A DNA stretch of 64,000 nt from Micromonospora arborensis (GTDB lineage: Bacteria; Actinomycetota; Actinomycetes; Mycobacteriales; Micromonosporaceae). The notes under the pieces were generated by a model. That model saw nothing but the letters and a program-made list of their open reading frames with translations. It had not been told where the DNA came from and ran no database searches. A program made the translations under genes and the position numbers. Position 1 is the first letter of the stretch; each line of letters starts with the position of its first letter. Shown in pieces: positions 36,893 to 46,516 of this stretch. The stretch spans positions 81,897-145,896 of the forward strand of contig NZ_PYBV01000018.1 in NCBI RefSeq assembly GCF_003205615.1, written 5' to 3'.

Positions 36893-38026
36893 TCACTTCG
36901 CGACGGCCGCGGCGACCTTGCTGATCGGCTCGGCGAGCGCGTTGATGCCGTCGGAGAGCTCCCTGAGTTCGGTCTTGTTCAACGCGGTGTGCAGCTTCCA
37001 CCCGTCGCCGTCGCGGTGCTTGCCGAGCAGCGCCTCGACATTGGCGAACTCGGTGTCCAACTGCTTGACCAGTTCCGGCGCGCGCTGCTCCAGCGCCGGC
37101 CGGAGGGCGGACACGGCGGCCTTGGAACCTTCCAGGTTGGCGGCGAAGTCCCACAGGTCGGTGTGCGAGTAGCGGTCCTCCTCACCGGTGATCTTGCCGC
37201 TGGCCACCTCGTCGAGGAGTTCCTTGGCGCCATTGGCGAGCTGGAGCGGGGAGAGCTTCTCGGCGTTGGCCTTGGCCACGATCTCCTTGACGTCCACCAG
37301 CAGGCGGTCGGCGATCGGGCCATCCTTGCTGATGTCGCCGGACTGCCAGAGGTCCTTCTCGATCCGGTGGAAGCCGGTGAACTCCATCCCCTCCTCGATG
37401 ACCTCTTCACGGCCGTCGATCTTGGGGTCGAGGTCGCCGAAGATCTCGGCCACCGGCTCGATCCGCTCCCAGTAGGTGCGGGCGACCGGGTAGAGCGCCT
37501 TGGACTTCGCCACGTCTCCGGCCTTGACCGCGCCGACGAACTCCTCGGTCTTGTCCAGCAGCGCGGTGGTCTGGCTCTTGACGTAGCGCTGGTAGTTCTC
37601 GGCGGCACCACCCAGCGCGGCATCGGCGGTGAGCGGCTGCGCCGACCCGCTGACCTTGAGCGCACCCCGGATGCCCTTGCCGCTCATCCCGGGCTTGCAG
37701 GCCGTCTGGTACGTGCCGGCCGGCAACTCCACGTGCAGCTCACGGCTCAGCCCGGGGGCGATGTTCTCCACCTCGCCCATCACGCGGTCGCCGTCGGCGT
37801 ACACGTAGAACTCGGTCACCTTCGCACCCGAGTTTGTGATCTTGAAGGTGGCGGTACCGGCACCCAGGTCGGTGGTGCCGACCTCACAGGCGGTGTCCGT
37901 CGCCTTGACCACGATCGGGCCGCCGGCCGCGGCCGGGTCGTCCTTGTCCGAGTCGGAGCAGGCGGTCACACCGGCCGTCGCCAGCACACCGACGGCGGCC
38001 AGCGCGAAAAATCGGGTGGTACGCAT
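36893..38026 (-). CDS. efeO: Iron uptake lipoprotein EfeO (cupredoxin + M75 peptidase-like)
   Basis: 377 residues. The N-terminus MRTTRFFALAAVGVLATAGVTACS ends in a lipobox-like sequence TAC, so the protein is probably lipid-anchored outside the membrane. An N-terminal cupredoxin domain (about residues 35-125, with CxxG-type Cys in TACKPGM and IVVKATDTACEVG) is followed by a helical M75/imelysin-like domain with the HxxE iron-binding motif in FHRIEKDLW near residue 220. EfeO captures ferrous or ferric iron and passes it to the EfeU permease. It starts 23 bases after efeU and is followed by efeB. Confidence 0.93.
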   Translation of the reverse strand: MRTTRFFALAAVGVLATAGVTACSDSDKDDPAAAGGPIVVKATDTACEVGTTDLGAGTATFKITNSGAKVTEFYVYADGDRVMGEVENIAPGLSRELHVELPAGTYQTACKPGMSGKGIRGALKVSGSAQPLTADAALGGAAENYQRYVKSQTTALLDKTEEFVGAVKAGDVAKSKALYPVARTYWERIEPVAEIFGDLDPKIDGREEVIEEGMEFTGFHRIEKDLWQSGDISKDGPIADRLLVDVKEIVAKANAEKLSPLQLANGAKELLDEVASGKITGEEDRYSHTDLWDFAANLEGSKAAVSALRPALEQRAPELVKQLDTEFANVEALLGKHRDGDGWKLHTALNKTELRELSDGINALAEPISKVAAAVAK

Positions 38027-38049
38027 CTGAGCTGTCTCTTTTCGTGGGG

Positions 38050-38958
38050 TCAGGCACGCTGCGGCGCGGACGCCGCCTCGGCCTCGGCGCCGGTGTCGGC
38101 CCCGCGCTCGGTGACGGTGGTGGTCTCGGTGGGTGCTGGCGCGGGTGCCGGCTTACGCCGGGCCGGCCGCAGGAACAGCAGGAGGACCGGTACGGCGTAC
38201 ACGACCCAGGCGATCGTTTCCAGCACGCTGGGCGCGGGCGTCACGTTGAACATGCCGGCGAGCAGGGCGGCGTACCAGGTGCTCGGGTCGAGCGTGCTGG
38301 TGATGTCGAAGGCCAGGTCGTTCAGGCCGGGCAGGACACCCGCCTCCTGGAAGTCGTGGACGCCGTACTTGAGGATGCCGGCGGCGACCAGGATCAGCAG
38401 CGCGCCGGTCCAGGTGAAGAACTTGCTGAGGTTGATCCGCAGGGCGCTGGCGTAGAGCAGCACGCCGAGCACCACCGCCGTGACGATGCCGCCGATCAAC
38501 GCGAGCAGTGGGCCGCTGTCGCCGGCCGCGCCCTGGGCTGCCGAGTAGAAGATCAGCGCCGTCTCCAGGCCCTCGCGGATCACCGCGAGGAAGGCCATGC
38601 CGGCGACCGCGAGCGACCCGACGGCCAACGCCTCGGTGAGCTTGCCCCGCAACTCACCGGCGATACTCCGGGCGGCCCGGCGCATCCAGAAGATCATCCA
38701 GGTGACGAAGAGTACGGCGGCGACGGAGGTGATCGCCTCGAACAACTCCCGGTCCTCGTAGCGGGACAGCAGCGAGGTCGACGTGTACTCGATCAGCCAG
38801 CCGAAGAGCACCGAGAGCGCCACGGCCAGGCCTACGCCCGCCCAGACCTGCGGCAGCCGGTCCCGGCGCTGCGACTTGACCAGGAAGGCGACGAGGATGC
38901 TCACCACCAGGGTGGCTTCCAGGCCTTCCCGCAGGCCGATCAGGTAGGTGGCGAACAT
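38050..38958 (-). CDS. efeU: Ferrous iron permease EfeU (FTR1 family)
   Basis: 302 residues, seven hydrophobic helices. The two REGLE motifs of the iron-translocating pore are present: LREGLEATLVV near residue 10 and VIREGLETALIF near residue 129. The C-terminus is a basic/Pro-rich and Glu-rich tail (PARRKPAPAPAPTE). FTR1-type permeases take up iron coupled to its oxidation, here probably by EfeB. It is the first gene of the operon, and two overlapping iron-box-like sequences lie directly upstream (38975-39013), so IdeR/DmdR-type repression under iron-replete conditions is expected. Confidence 0.95.
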   Translation of the reverse strand: MFATYLIGLREGLEATLVVSILVAFLVKSQRRDRLPQVWAGVGLAVALSVLFGWLIEYTSTSLLSRYEDRELFEAITSVAAVLFVTWMIFWMRRAARSIAGELRGKLTEALAVGSLAVAGMAFLAVIREGLETALIFYSAAQGAAGDSGPLLALIGGIVTAVVLGVLLYASALRINLSKFFTWTGALLILVAAGILKYGVHDFQEAGVLPGLNDLAFDITSTLDPSTWYAALLAGMFNVTPAPSVLETIAWVVYAVPVLLLFLRPARRKPAPAPAPTETTTVTERGADTGAEAEAASAPQRA

Positions 38959-38974
38959 CCGGGCTCCGAGTTCG

Positions 38975-38993
38975 TTAGGTACGCCTCAGCTAA
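38975..38993. promoter_or_regulatory. Iron box-like operator 1 (IdeR/DmdR) before efeU
   Basis: TTAGGTACGCCTCAGCTAA matches 14 of 19 positions of the actinobacterial iron-box consensus TTAGGTTAGGCTAACCTAA (recalled). It lies 17 bases upstream of the efeU ATG on the minus strand, where it would overlap the promoter. Confidence 0.65.
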
Positions 38994-38994
38994 C

Positions 38995-39013
38995 TTAGGG
39001 CAGGCATACCTTG
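38995..39013. promoter_or_regulatory. Iron box-like operator 2 (IdeR/DmdR) before efeU
   Basis: TTAGGGCAGGCATACCTTG matches 13 of 19 iron-box positions and lies two bases from the first, so two dimers of a DtxR-family repressor could bind side by side, as occurs at strongly regulated iron promoters. Confidence 0.6.
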
Positions 39014-39116
39014 CTCCCTGTTCAGGGGCCTCGTCAAGTCGTTCACGACAAGCTCACTAGGGGTCTTGGCTGGCCGGCGGCCCGCCGCCGCCAATCGGCT
39101 GTGCGAGGATGCCGCC

Positions 39117-39275
39117 GTGAAGGGATTCCTGCCGTGGCTGACGGTGCTGGCCGTGGTGCTGCTGCTCAGCGCGCTACGCCAGCGGGCGCTGGCCACCGCC
39201 GTGTCGCTCGGCTGGCTGGCCTGGTGCGCCTGGACCTGGTTCCGCCCCACCCGCCGCGGCCCACGGTCCGACTGA
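39117..39275 (+). CDS. Small basic membrane protein of unknown function
   Basis: 52 residues from the GTG at 39117 with GAGGA seven bases upstream. One long hydrophobic stretch (WLTVLAVVLLLSALRQRALATAVSLGWLAWCAWTWF, probably two short helices) with a basic C-terminus (RPTRRGPRSD). No family recognised; the length and composition resemble small hydrophobic proteins that are often missed. It is divergent from efeU and followed by about 290 bases without a gene, before the ahcY terminator. Confidence 0.45.
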   Translation: MKGFLPWLTVLAVVLLLSALRQRALATAVSLGWLAWCAWTWFRPTRRGPRSD

Positions 39276-39521
39276 GCCGCCAACGGCAAAGCGATGACGT
39301 GGCGGATGCCGCGTTGTCGCAACGCTCGGCGAGTCGAGTCGTGGGCGTAGCCCTGCTGCGACGCGCCATCGCGACACCGGCATGGCATGCGTTGATCAAG
39401 GCGAGAGGGTGCCCAGGGCTCTGTCGTCCCCGGCCTCGGTCGGTGGGCTTGTGGTGCCTCACACGACCGGCTGCGCCGCCAACGGCGAGCCGGCACCGCC
39501 AGCGGCGAAGCCGGAGACGAC

Positions 39522-39554
39522 AAACCGGGCCGGCGCGAAGCGCCGACCCGGTTT
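39522..39554 (-). terminator. Terminator of ahcY
   Basis: AAACCGGG-CCGGCGC pairs with GCGCCG-ACCCGGTTT around GAA (one mismatched position), 14 bases past the ahcY stop on the minus strand. Confidence 0.7.
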
Positions 39555-39568
39555 GAGAAACACGTCGA

Positions 39569-41068
<1,500 letters not shown>

Positions 41069-41152
41069 GAAAGCTCCTGTCGAACGATGTCTGCGCCGAC
41101 CCTCCACCTTACGCGCGCTCTCGACCCCTGTCCGGGACGGTCCGCAGACAGC

Positions 41153-41209
41153 GCACGGGGCGGTCGGTGATGGACGGACTTTCCCGCCCACGTCCCGCCC
41201 GCCCCGTGC
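41153..41209 (-). other. Structured ahcY leader: 11-bp inverted repeat
   Basis: GCACGGGGCGG at 41153-41163 is exactly complementary to 41199-41209, with a 35-base loop, 85 bases upstream of the ahcY start. It could be a leader RNA structure or a regulator site. I did not find the conserved core of a SAH riboswitch. Confidence 0.45.
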
Positions 41210-41358
41210 ATCCCCCCGGTTTGGTTCCCCTCGCACGTTCTCGGACCGTCGTCGCGATAACGCTGCGTACTCATAGAGTCACACTCGGCCAAGGCAACGT
41301 CAAGCTATTCCGGAAAAGTCGGACTTGCGCCGTCGCTGCCGAAGCCTGCGCCGGAGCG

Positions 41359-42549
41359 TCACCGCAACCCGGAGGTCGCCACGTACCCCTCACCCGCGCC
41401 GCTGATCCGCAGCGGCTCACCGGCCGCCGTACCGATCGCCGCCTCGCCGGACACCAGCGTCAACGCACCTGCGCCGTCGTCCACGGTGATCGAGCCGCCA
41501 CTACAGAGCACCACCCGGGGACCGGGCAGCGGCAGCGTGACCGAGGGCACGTCCGCGCCGACACACACCCGGTGCAACGCGAAGTCGTCCACCGGCACGG
41601 GCCACCAGTCCACCCCCGGTCCGACCGGCAGCGCGGCCCGTACCGGGTCGTCGAGCACCTCGAAACGCAGCACCCGCAGCAACTCGTCGACGTCCACCCG
41701 CTTGGGGGTCAGGCCGCCGCGCAGCACGTTGTCGCTGGCCGCCATGATCTCCACTCCACAGCCGCTCAGGTAGGCGTGCAGGTTGCCGGCCGGCATCCAG
41801 ATCGCCTCCCCCGGCTCCAGCCGCAGATGGTGCAACAGCAGCGCTACCAGCGCGCCCGGATCCGCCGGGTAGGCCTTGGCCAGCCGGTGGACCAGCTCCG
41901 CGTCCGGGCCGTCGACCGACGCGGCCAGCACGGAACCCAGCAGCTCGTCGCGCTGGGCGACCGGCCAACCGAGCAGCGCCCGCACCGCCGTCCGCAACCC
42001 CGCCGGCCCGCCCCGCAACGCGGTGACCACCGGCGTCAACTCCGGTACGCCGAACGCGGCGAGCGCCTCGGCCGACTCGACCGGGTCCCGGAAGCCGCAC
42101 AGCGCCTCGAACGGGGTGAGCGCGACCAGCAACTCCGGCTTGTGGTGCGGGTCGGAGTAGTTGCGCTCCGCCGCAGGGCGTCCCTGCTCCGCCGCGAAGC
42201 CGGCCCGGGCCTGCTCGGCCGCGAAGCCGGCCTTGGCCTGCTCGGCGTCCGGGTGTGCCTGCAAACTCAGCGGAGCGTCGGCCGCGAGGACCTTGAGCAG
42301 GAACGGCAGCCGGTTGCCGAACCGCTCGGACACCCGTTGGCCGAGCCACTGCCCCGGCTCGTCCCGCACCAGGTCGCAGAGGCTCACCCGCAGGCCGGCG
42401 CGGTCCACCCTGGCCGGAGCGCCCGGGTGGGCGCCCAACCACAGCTCCGCCTCCGGGCCGGCGCTGGGCACCGCGCGCCCCTGCAGAAGAGCGATGGCCG
42501 ATCGGGACCCCCAGGCGTAGTCCCGGATCGGTCCGTACAGTGGCTCCAC
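41359..42549 (-). CDS. manA: Mannose-6-phosphate isomerase, class I
   Basis: 396 residues. Type I PMI motifs: N-terminal MEPLYGPIRDYAWGS, zinc ligands in SLQAHPDAEQA, YSDPHHKPELLVAL (His/Glu ligands) and GEAIWMPAGNLHAYLSG (metal-binding His). It interconverts fructose 6-phosphate and mannose 6-phosphate and feeds manB for GDP-mannose and mannosylated lipids. An exact nine-residue duplication (AKAGFAAEQ / ARAGFAAEQ) near residue 110, encoded by two 27-base tandem units at 42184-42237, lies in a loop beside the zinc site. It starts four bases after the CDF transporter gene. Confidence 0.94.
   Translation of the reverse strand: MEPLYGPIRDYAWGSRSAIALLQGRAVPSAGPEAELWLGAHPGAPARVDRAGLRVSLCDLVRDEPGQWLGQRVSERFGNRLPFLLKVLAADAPLSLQAHPDAEQAKAGFAAEQARAGFAAEQGRPAAERNYSDPHHKPELLVALTPFEALCGFRDPVESAEALAAFGVPELTPVVTALRGGPAGLRTAVRALLGWPVAQRDELLGSVLAASVDGPDAELVHRLAKAYPADPGALVALLLHHLRLEPGEAIWMPAGNLHAYLSGCGVEIMAASDNVLRGGLTPKRVDVDELLRVLRFEVLDDPVRAALPVGPGVDWWPVPVDDFALHRVCVGADVPSVTLPLPGPRVVLCSGGSITVDDGAGALTLVSGEAAIGTAAGEPLRISGAGEGYVATSGLR
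42184..42237 (-). repeat. Two 27-base tandem units inside manA
   Basis: The units encode ARAGFAAEQ and AKAGFAAEQ and differ at a few positions. They extend the loop after the zinc-binding SLQAHP motif and leave the frame intact. Confidence 0.8.
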
Positions 42550-42552
42550 CCG

Positions 42553-43554
42553 TCAGCCCCCGGACCGCTGGGCAGTCTCGCCCGACGCATCCTGCCCGAC
42601 GGCGGTGTCGGCGGCGGCGCCGGTGCCGGCCTCGGCGGCAGCGGCGCTGTAGACGTCCGGCTCCAGATAGATCACCCGGGCGATCGGCACGGCGGCGCGG
42701 ATCCGCGCCTCCACGACGTTGATGCCGCGGGCCAGGTCGTGAGCGCTCTCCCACTCCGGCACGGCGATCTTCGCGGCCACCATCAGCTCTTCCGGGCCCA
42801 GGTAGAGCGTCTTCATGTGGATGATCCGCTCCACCTCGGGGCCGTCGGTGACGGCCCGCTCGATGGCGGCCAGGTCGGACGCCTCGGCGCCCTCACCGAG
42901 CAGCAGGCTCTTCGTCTCGACAGCCAGCACCACGGCGATGACCACCAGCAAGATGCCGATCATCGCCGTGCCGGCGGCGTCCCACTCCCCGTCGCCGGTG
43001 ATCAGCGTCATGGCGACGCCGAACAGCGCGAACACCAGGCCGACGAGCGCGCCGAAATCCTCCAGCAGCACGACCGGCAGTTCCGGAGCCTTCGCGCGGC
43101 GGATGAAACGTACCCAGGACTGGTTGCCCCGGATGTGGTTGGACTCCTTGATGGCGGTCCGGAAGGAGAACGACTCCATCATGATCGCGGCCAGCAGCAC
43201 CGCCACCGGCAACCACTGCCACTCGGTGATCCCGTGGGGATCGTGGAACTTGTGCCACGCCTCGTAGAGCGCGAACAGGCCACCGATGCTGAACAGCACG
43301 ATGGACACGATGAACGCGTAGATGTAGCGCTCCCGGCCGTACCCGAAGGGGTGCTCCGGTGTCGCCGCGCGCTTCGCCCGCTTGCCGCCGAGCAGCAACA
43401 GGCCCTGGTTGCCGGAGTCGGCGACCGAGTGGACCGCCTCGGCCAGCATCGACGAGGAACCGGAGAGCAGGAACGCAATGAACTTGGTGACGGCGATGCC
43501 GACGTTGGCCAGCAGGGCGGCGACAATCGCCTTCGTCCCACCGTTGGCGCTCAT
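42553..43554 (-). CDS. Cation diffusion facilitator (CDF) family transporter
   Basis: 333 residues, six predicted helices. CDF signature residues are present: MLAEAVHSVADSGNQGLLLLG near residue 35 (HxxxD) and HPFGYGRERYIYAF (second motif region), with HDPHGITEWQW on an extracytoplasmic loop. The C-terminal cytoplasmic domain is short with an Ala/Gly-rich tail. CDF proteins export divalent metals such as zinc, manganese or cobalt in exchange for protons; the specific metal is unknown. It lies in the manA-manB gene cluster, four bases before manA, where its presence is conserved in many actinobacteria. Confidence 0.88.
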   Translation of the reverse strand: MSANGGTKAIVAALLANVGIAVTKFIAFLLSGSSSMLAEAVHSVADSGNQGLLLLGGKRAKRAATPEHPFGYGRERYIYAFIVSIVLFSIGGLFALYEAWHKFHDPHGITEWQWLPVAVLLAAIMMESFSFRTAIKESNHIRGNQSWVRFIRRAKAPELPVVLLEDFGALVGLVFALFGVAMTLITGDGEWDAAGTAMIGILLVVIAVVLAVETKSLLLGEGAEASDLAAIERAVTDGPEVERIIHMKTLYLGPEELMVAAKIAVPEWESAHDLARGINVVEARIRAAVPIARVIYLEPDVYSAAAAEAGTGAAADTAVGQDASGETAQRSGG

Positions 43555-43621
43555 GCCACCGCTCCGCTTCGCTCAACGAAGCCGGCCGATGCGCGCATGG
43601 TGCGCCGCCCCCTACGGTCGT

Positions 43622-44818
43622 TCACTGGTTCGACAGCTCCTTCATCTCGGTGATGGCCGGAACGGCCATCGGGTCCAGCCCGTGGGCCAGCGCAAGGTAG
43701 ATCGAGGCGAAATCCGGGACGGCGATCAGCGAGGCCAGCCGCTCCAGCGCGGAGCCGCCCTCGGCGGTCACCACGTCGCACCGGACGCCACGGCGCTCGG
43801 CGAGGGTCTGCACCGCGTCCGCGCGGCGCTCCTCGACGGCGAGAGGCTCATCGGTGTCCTCCTCGGCGTTGAGCCCGCCGTCTCGCAGCAGCACGAGCCG
43901 CAGTCGGGTGCCTTCGCCGTCCTCCTCGGCCGGGTCGGCGAAGATGTCCCGCTCCCCCTCGGCCAGACCGCCGAAGACGCCGTCGAGCAGCCCGACCCGG
44001 CCCCGACCGGCCTCACCGAGCGCTCCGGTGACCACCGGATAGCGGGCGTTGGCCGACAGGGTGTCGCCGAACCGGCGGGCGGCCACGGTGGCCAGCGGGG
44101 ACGAGCCCCAGACGATCGGGATCGAGCCGGCCAGGCCCAGGGCCAGTGACTTCGCCGGGTTGACGAAGGACTCCGCCGCGGACCGGCAGCGGTCGGCGTC
44201 CGCGTCGAGCCGGGCTGCCGTCTCCGCCAGGTCCGCCTCGTTGACCTTCACGAGCCCGAGGGAACGGGCCGCGAGCAGGACCGGCACGGTGAGCGCCCAG
44301 AGGCTGGCCCGTGCCGGGGCACGTCGGGGCACCGGGATGAACGGCGCCCGGGCCTGCTCGGCGATCGACTGCAACTGCGAGTCGGGGGCGCCCACGGCGA
44401 CCAGCCGGGCGCCACGCCGGTGCGCCGCCTCGGCGGCGCCAAGCGCCTCCGGGCTACGACCGGACGCGCTCACCGCGATCACCACGTCGGCCGCGCCCAC
44501 CCAACCGGGTACGCCGGCGCTGCGGTGCCCGATGATCGGGACCGGGCAGCGCGGCCCGGCGACCGTGGCCAGCACGTCTCCGGTACGCCCCGCGGTGCCG
44601 ATGCCGGCGATCACCACGGCTCGTGGGCGCCCGTCGTCGGCGAGCACCCCCAGGTTCGCCTCGGCGGCCAGAGCGGCGCTCTCGCGGACCTGCGCGCCTG
44701 CCGACGCCGTGTGCCGGAGCATGCCGCCCGGGTCGTGCTCGGCCAGCGCCTCCGGGTTGTCGAGCAGGGCCTCGTCAGCGTCGCGACGTCCGCTGACCCC
44801 GGCCGTACCGTCGATCAT
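43622..44818 (-). CDS. SIS-domain protein, phosphosugar isomerase-like (Rv3256c family)
   Basis: 398 residues; the ATG overlaps the stop of the Trm112-like gene by four bases. Two SIS-like modules: the first with VVIAGIGTAGRTGDV and VIAVSASGRSPEALGAAEAAHRRGARLVAVG (the classic SIS phosphosugar pattern), the second with IPIVWGSSPLATVAARRFGDTLSANARYP, akin to bifunctional phosphoglucose/phosphomannose isomerases. Catalytic residues of genuine PGI/PMI are not all evident, so function is uncertain. It is conserved beside manB and manA in actinobacteria (Rv3256c). Cytoplasmic; the position in the man operon suggests a role in mannose phosphate metabolism. Confidence 0.8.
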   Translation of the reverse strand: MIDGTAGVSGRRDADEALLDNPEALAEHDPGGMLRHTASAGAQVRESAALAAEANLGVLADDGRPRAVVIAGIGTAGRTGDVLATVAGPRCPVPIIGHRSAGVPGWVGAADVVIAVSASGRSPEALGAAEAAHRRGARLVAVGAPDSQLQSIAEQARAPFIPVPRRAPARASLWALTVPVLLAARSLGLVKVNEADLAETAARLDADADRCRSAAESFVNPAKSLALGLAGSIPIVWGSSPLATVAARRFGDTLSANARYPVVTGALGEAGRGRVGLLDGVFGGLAEGERDIFADPAEEDGEGTRLRLVLLRDGGLNAEEDTDEPLAVEERRADAVQTLAERRGVRCDVVTAEGGSALERLASLIAVPDFASIYLALAHGLDPMAVPAITEMKELSNQ

Positions 44819-45000
44819 GAGGACTGCCCGGGGCCGCCGCGCGCCTCATCGAGCAGCAGTACCGGCACGTCGTCGCGGACCTCGAAGATCCGGCCGCACT
44901 CCGTGCAGGTCAACGTCTGCGCCTCGGCGTCGTAGGTGAGCGGGGCGTGGTGCGTGTCCGGACAGGCGAGAATCTCGAGCAACTGCGGATCCAGGGCCAT
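44815..45000 (-). CDS. Trm112-family zinc-ribbon-like small protein
   Basis: 61 residues. A Trm112-like fold (pattern LLEILACPDTHHAPL and LTCTECGRIFEVRDDVPVLLLDEA). In the classic family, four cysteines bind zinc; here only three Cys are visible (in LACP and in TCTEC, with the fourth position His), so zinc binding may be altered. Trm112 proteins act as activators of methyltransferases. The gene sits between manB and the SIS gene in an operon, an arrangement seen in many actinobacteria. Its stop overlaps the next start (ATGA). Confidence 0.85.
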   Translation of the reverse strand: MALDPQLLEILACPDTHHAPLTYDAEAQTLTCTECGRIFEVRDDVPVLLLDEARGGPGQSS

Positions 45001-45061
45001 GGCACGGCTCCTTCCACGTGTGCGGCTTGACCGGCGGCGGTGCCGACCGGCGCTGGCGATC

Positions 45062-46447
45062 TTATCGGCGAACGCGGTCGAGCACGTCGTCCCGGAGCGA
45101 TACCATCCGATCCCGGGTGGGTGCCTCGACGTTGAGCCGCAGCAGCGGCTCCGTGTTGGAGGCGCGCAGGTTGAACCAGGCGCCGTCGGGGAAACGCAGC
45201 GTCAGCCCGTCCATCTCGTCGGCCACCGCCTCGGGGTACGCGGCCCGCACCTCGGCCACCGCCGCCGCCTGGTCGGCCACCGTCGAGTTGATCTCGCCGG
45301 ACGCGATGTAGCGCTCGTACTCGCCGGCCAGCACGGACAGCGGCAGCGACTGCTCGCCCAACGCGGCCAGGGTGTGCATCGCCGCGAGCATCCCGGTGTC
45401 GGCGAACCAGAAGTCCCGGAAGTAGTAGTGGGCGGAGTGCTCGCCGCCGAAGACGGCGTTGGTCCGGGCCATCTCCGCCTTGATGAAGGAGTGCCCGACC
45501 CGGGCGACGACCGGCTGCCCACCATGCTCGCGGATGATCTCCGCGACCGCGCTGGACGTGATCAGGCCGTGGATCACGGTGGAACCGGGGTGCTTGGCCA
45601 GCTCACGCGCCGCGACAAGGGCGGTGATCGCCGACGGCGAGACCGGCTCGCCGCGCTCGTCCACCACGAAGCACCGGTCGGCGTCGCCGTCGAAGGCCAG
45701 CCCGATGTCGGCCCCGTGCTCGACCACCGCGCGCTGGAGGTCGACCAGGTTCGCCGGGTCCAGTGGGTTGGCCTCGTGATTGGGGAAGCTGCCGTCCAGC
45801 TCGAAGTAGAGCGGCACGATCTCCAGCGGCAGGGGCGACAGGGCGGCGTCGCCCAGCACGGTGGGGACGGTGAAGCCACCCATCCCGTTGCCGGCGTCGA
45901 CGACGACCTTCAACGGCCGGATGCCCGAGAGGTCGACCAGCTTGCGCAGGTAGCCGGCGTAGTCGGGGAGCAGGTCGCGCCGGTCGATCGGCCGGGTCGG
46001 CTCGCCAGCCGGGCGGGCTTCGCCCGAGTCCAGGAGTGCCTGGGCCCGCTCCCGGATCTCCGCCAGACCGCTCTCCTGGCCGATCGGGCGGGCACCGGAG
46101 CGGCACATCTTGATGCCGTTGTACTGCGCGGGGTTGTGACTGGCGGTGAACATCGCACCGGGCAGGTCGAGCGAGCCGGAGGCGAAGTAGAGCAGGTCGG
46201 TGGACGCGAGCCCGATCTCGATCACCGAGCGCCCCTCCGCCCGTACGCCGGCGGCGAACGCGGCGGCCAGGCCGGGCGAGGTGGCCCGCATGTCGTACCC
46301 GACGACCACCGCGTCGCCCGGCTCGTCGGTGGAATTGAGCAGTTGGGTGAATGCGGCTCCCAGTGCCTCGGCGACCCGCTCGTCCCACTGGTCCGGCACC
46401 GTCCCTCGGACGTCGTACGCCTTCACAATCTGGGACAGATTAGACAC
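45062..46447 (-). CDS. manB: Phosphomannomutase/phosphoglucomutase
   Basis: 461 residues from the GTG at 46447 with GGAG eight bases upstream; a longer frame is rejected. Signature motifs of alpha-D-phosphohexomutases: TASHNPAQYNGIK with the phosphoserine near residue 102, the metal site FDGDADRCF near residue 252, GGEHSAHYYFRDFWFADTG (sugar binding) and the phosphate loop RASNTEPLLRL near the C-terminus. It converts mannose 6-phosphate to mannose 1-phosphate for GDP-mannose synthesis. Rv3257c (ManB/PmmA) is the mycobacterial homologue. It heads the man cluster on this strand. Confidence 0.95.
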   Translation of the reverse strand: MSNLSQIVKAYDVRGTVPDQWDERVAEALGAAFTQLLNSTDEPGDAVVVGYDMRATSPGLAAAFAAGVRAEGRSVIEIGLASTDLLYFASGSLDLPGAMFTASHNPAQYNGIKMCRSGARPIGQESGLAEIRERAQALLDSGEARPAGEPTRPIDRRDLLPDYAGYLRKLVDLSGIRPLKVVVDAGNGMGGFTVPTVLGDAALSPLPLEIVPLYFELDGSFPNHEANPLDPANLVDLQRAVVEHGADIGLAFDGDADRCFVVDERGEPVSPSAITALVAARELAKHPGSTVIHGLITSSAVAEIIREHGGQPVVARVGHSFIKAEMARTNAVFGGEHSAHYYFRDFWFADTGMLAAMHTLAALGEQSLPLSVLAGEYERYIASGEINSTVADQAAAVAEVRAAYPEAVADEMDGLTLRFPDGAWFNLRASNTEPLLRLNVEAPTRDRMVSLRDDVLDRVRR

Positions 46448-46516
46448 GTGTTCCACTCCTTGGCCGCAGTTAGACACCGAGCCTGAGCGTAACGGAGGGT
46501 CCGGCTTGCGCCTTGC

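Noticed and set aside
39276..39521. Possible transposon remnant between the small membrane gene and ahcY
   Set aside because: Only a short imperfect direct repeat (GCCGCCAACGGC at both ends) is visible; no transposase fragment or clear inverted repeats.
41069..41280. SAH riboswitch upstream of ahcY
   Set aside because: No match to the conserved core sequence and structure I recall; only an inverted repeat is seen.
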